A stretch of DNA of 46,420 nucleotides from Candidatus Brocadia sp. (lineage in GTDB: Bacteria; Planctomycetota; Brocadiia; Brocadiales; Brocadiaceae), in the NCBI GenBank assembly GCA_013360945.1, contig JABWAQ010000015.1, positions 1-46,420 of the forward strand, given 5' to 3'. Shown here in pieces: positions 45,501-46,420 of this stretch (position 1 is its first letter; every line of letters begins with the position of its first letter). The position numbers and the translations under genes were made by a program. The notes beneath the pieces were generated by a model. That model saw nothing but the letters and a program-made list of their open reading frames with translations, had not been told where the DNA came from and ran no database searches.

Positions 45501-46094
45501 GGGCGGAGCGATGACCGTGGAAGATACGTTTATCTTTCCGACGGGGGCCACTTCGAGAACCTCGGCATTTATGAACTTGTTCGGAGACGATGCCGGTACA
45601 TCGTTGCCTGCGACGCAGGTGAAGACCCCGATATGGAGTTCGGCGACCTTGCAAATGCCATTGAAAAATGCCGCGCAGACTTCGGCATTAATATTTCCAT
45701 CAATGTTGAACGGATGAAGAAGGATAAAGAATCTGGAATCAGCAGCAGCCATTATGCTATAGGAACCATTGAATATGATAAAGTTGATCCGGATCCTGCC
45801 AGAAATGGTGTCCTCGTCTACATCAAGTCCTCATTGACCGGCGATGAGTCCATGGATATTAAGAGTTACAAGACACAGAACGAGTCGTTCCCGCACCAAA
45901 CTACCCTTGATCAGTTGTTTGATGAATCCCAGTTTGAAGCCTACAGGACACTTGGCTACCATGTGATTAATAAGATTTTTGGCAGTGTTTCACAGGAAAC
46001 ACGAAACAGTAAGGTTGCCAGGAAAATCTTTAATGAGCTTAATTATATTTATCAATTATCGTATCACCATAATATTGGATACTATGATGATTGA
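42564..46094 (+). CDS. Large multi-pass membrane patatin-like phospholipase
   Basis: ATG at 42564 is set by GGAGG six bases upstream and gives 1176 residues. The patatin oxyanion loop GGGIRSATFN starts at 144, and the nucleophile is Ser176 in TVSGGGYIGS. The catalytic Asp is Asp993 in SDGGHFENLG. Between them lie about ten hydrophobic segments in two groups (about residues 250-400 and 630-800) and a long soluble loop. The acyl-hydrolase dyad is complete, so lipid hydrolysis is likely, but Ser and Asp are about 817 residues apart. Large patatins with membrane regions are known; the exact subfamily was not identified. No partner gene is adjacent. Confidence 0.87.
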   Translation: MPGKSSEPTAWSFEQIFFEELYRKDLNVKSDLRLTFEELNKVIEAEDDEKLLLYLFRWFCNSSDDNEFSKDPVLLHKTLKEKICDIKFSEIIEGLVIKINQNEKCNDLNENKKKLYQLLIRESYEYVLYSKAYKTPLVGLAFSGGGIRSATFNLGVLQGLAELDILSIFKYLSTVSGGGYIGSWLIAWIKKVGLTDVIKSMHPDWSKHDNKAEPDEIHHLRDYSNYLTPQKGLLGADTWLLLTTYLRNSFFNLFILVSVLFSVITFIHLVLISLYHPSSSIHGCLEIVCWVIPPLCSIMICISVLGGSSEWKFLPFLWIVTAFFLSYGLWKGCYIYSKDSCMWVLVLALIIFIQWFLFKINENTENIPKNCLSALNWFLCSLFAFFIAGLLFFLLSLWMQWMQNKDSNFSEDEFIDLSKVEALCTTLRDDGIIDDNEIHFKAHENTIAHFNEILEIPQLHYNFVNKYNNLKASPETERIIKYIKNYRSQFPIWEIDVQKENVKMENWFLLKKIYPKMFPKYNIRILSKELLYEELSIDLLKPLFSFNDESLIQWLNRLIRFPAFYDRVCYFDFSNSDKINCLIEKTIDSRKKNFFNMDEVERNNVKKLNRLLIEEMFPKDCPKSSHVRRIRLIFACFGIPTVILIFLFAGALWFLLSRDTFSEDERKKLGRFAVSLLGWTTLTTALFAVTIFGREISGKIVILFQSFATFAWVNVMIVISALLQRFIPLTEGKGAKWGFKIAIALGMCIIIVGAIILSAWLPHVFQLDQTDSYKKLGIVFCGSLAIAFLMSWFMNINSLSLHTLYKDRLKRAYLGIFKQEDKSGGLKINEILENSYDGPYPIINTTLNLTKGEELAWQQRKAASFVFTPLHYGYKPHQRHSSMKNEKDLEKDAYRSWKDAASQNARSKETDLKFFIEDAMAISGAAASPSMGYRSSGALAFILTVFNVRLGQWFGNPKCNEKHAGPGWQGLWYLLKELFGRSDDRGRYVYLSDGGHFENLGIYELVRRRCRYIVACDAGEDPDMEFGDLANAIEKCRADFGINISINVERMKKDKESGISSSHYAIGTIEYDKVDPDPARNGVLVYIKSSLTGDESMDIKSYKTQNESFPHQTTLDQLFDESQFEAYRTLGYHVINKIFGSVSQETRNSKVARKIFNELNYIYQLSYHHNIGYYDD

Positions 46095-46135
46095 TTTGTT
46101 TGCGGCATCGTAACAGTTTAGTCTTTTGATTAATT

Positions 46136-46203
46136 GGCCTTCGGCGACTTACCCCCCTGTTTCCCCCCGTAAACGGGGGGATTATGGGAGGTGTTTGAAA
46201 TTC
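46136..46203. repeat. Palindromic repeat (copy 2, inverted relative to 38511)
   Basis: GGCCTTCGGCGACTTACCCC followed by CGTAAACGGGGGG and GGTGTTTGAAATT. This is the inverted form of the repeat at 38511-38576. It begins about 40 bp after the patatin stop. Confidence 0.7.
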
Positions 46204-46218
46204 CTTAATATAATAAAT

Positions 46219-46319
46219 GTAGGGGCGAAGCATTTTGCCCAATTGGGTGAGTGCATTTATGCCGGTTGCAGCAAATGCTTCGCCCCTACCATAGGCGGTA
46301 AACATCGCTATTATTGGGA
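46219..46319. repeat. GTAGGGGCGAAGCATTT hairpin repeat, right copy
   Basis: Same order and orientation as 42284-42375: GTAGGGGCGAAGCATTTTGC, GCAAATGCTTCGCCCCTAC, then GGCGGTAAACATCGCTATTA. Confidence 0.85.
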
Positions 46320-46321
46320 GG

Positions 46322-46420
46322 GGGTGCATTCCCGATTTTTTGTAAATCTGGTTAACCTGGTAGGGTGGGCATCGCCCACCAAACATCTCGTTCACGTTGC
46401 CTATTTTTTGGTGGGCGATG
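46322..46420. repeat. GGGTGCATTCCC-type MITE, copy 3, cut by the window edge
   Basis: It begins GGGTGCATTCCCGATTTTTT and runs through GGTGGGCATCGCCCACC to the start of the second hairpin arm at the end of the window. It has the same orientation as the copy at 20402. Whether it is complete cannot be seen. Confidence 0.8.

Overview
The window is chromosomal DNA of moderate to low GC with many small hairpin repeats and several decayed insertion sequences. Gene content points to a Gram-negative-type bacterium with an outer membrane: FtsH, SmpB, RibD, AroA, FabG, an MsbA-like exporter, a MacAB-type pump, and LpoB/CsgG-type lipoproteins. The gene mix, the abundance of palindromic intergenic repeats and the radical SAM protein with protochlorophyllide-reductase-like domains would fit an anammox planctomycete (Brocadiaceae, Kuenenia/Brocadia type). 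That assignment is inference; no rRNA or hydrazine-metabolism marker is present to prove it.

Layout. 1-2150 is a graveyard: a truncated DegT-type aminotransferase split by a 99-bp transposon-like element, a Tn5-like transposase remnant, and a second IS4-superfamily transposase remnant ending beside a tRNA-Leu(CAG). 2382-5435 (+) holds smpB, a receiver domain lacking its phospho-acceptor Asp, a DacB/PBP4-type peptidase and a PmtA-like methyltransferase. 5588-9095 has two secreted proteins of unknown function and ftsH. 9440-14797 (+) carries a PflX-type radical SAM protein, an HI0933/BaiN-type flavoprotein, and a radical SAM-SPASM protein with C-terminal PCP_red domains. 14995-20013 (+) is a tight five-gene unit: histidine kinase, response regulator, transglutaminase-like lipoprotein, secreted seven-repeat beta-propeller, CBS-domain protein. 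20024-22278 holds a group II intron remnant, an IS relic, a MITE half and a GC-rich MFS gene that looks acquired.

22279-28626 (-) holds the MsbA-like exporter, a macro-domain gene with a 62-residue upstream partner, and a MacA/ATPase/MacB-permease pump operon. 28920-29496 is a glycine-zipper gene destroyed by a 206-bp MITE with a 9-bp target duplication. 29570-36567 (-) is a six-gene envelope operon (two secreted proteins with a shared QSPAI...INYG motif, one of them with TPR, CsgG-like and PEGA parts; a CsgG-like protein; a COG3014-like lipoprotein; YcfL-like; LpoB-like). 37022-41748 (-) holds a muconolactone-isomerase-like protein, fabG, ribD and aroA, with a 55-residue ORF on the other strand. 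42564-46094 (+) is a very large membrane patatin whose catalytic Ser and Asp are over 800 residues apart. It lies between two direct copies of a roughly 95-bp hairpin repeat.

The best candidates for something new are the six-gene LpoB/CsgG/TPR operon, the five-gene kinase/propeller unit, the radical SAM-PCP_red protein with a repeat inserted in frame, and the split membrane patatin. I saw no CRISPR array, rRNA or prophage.
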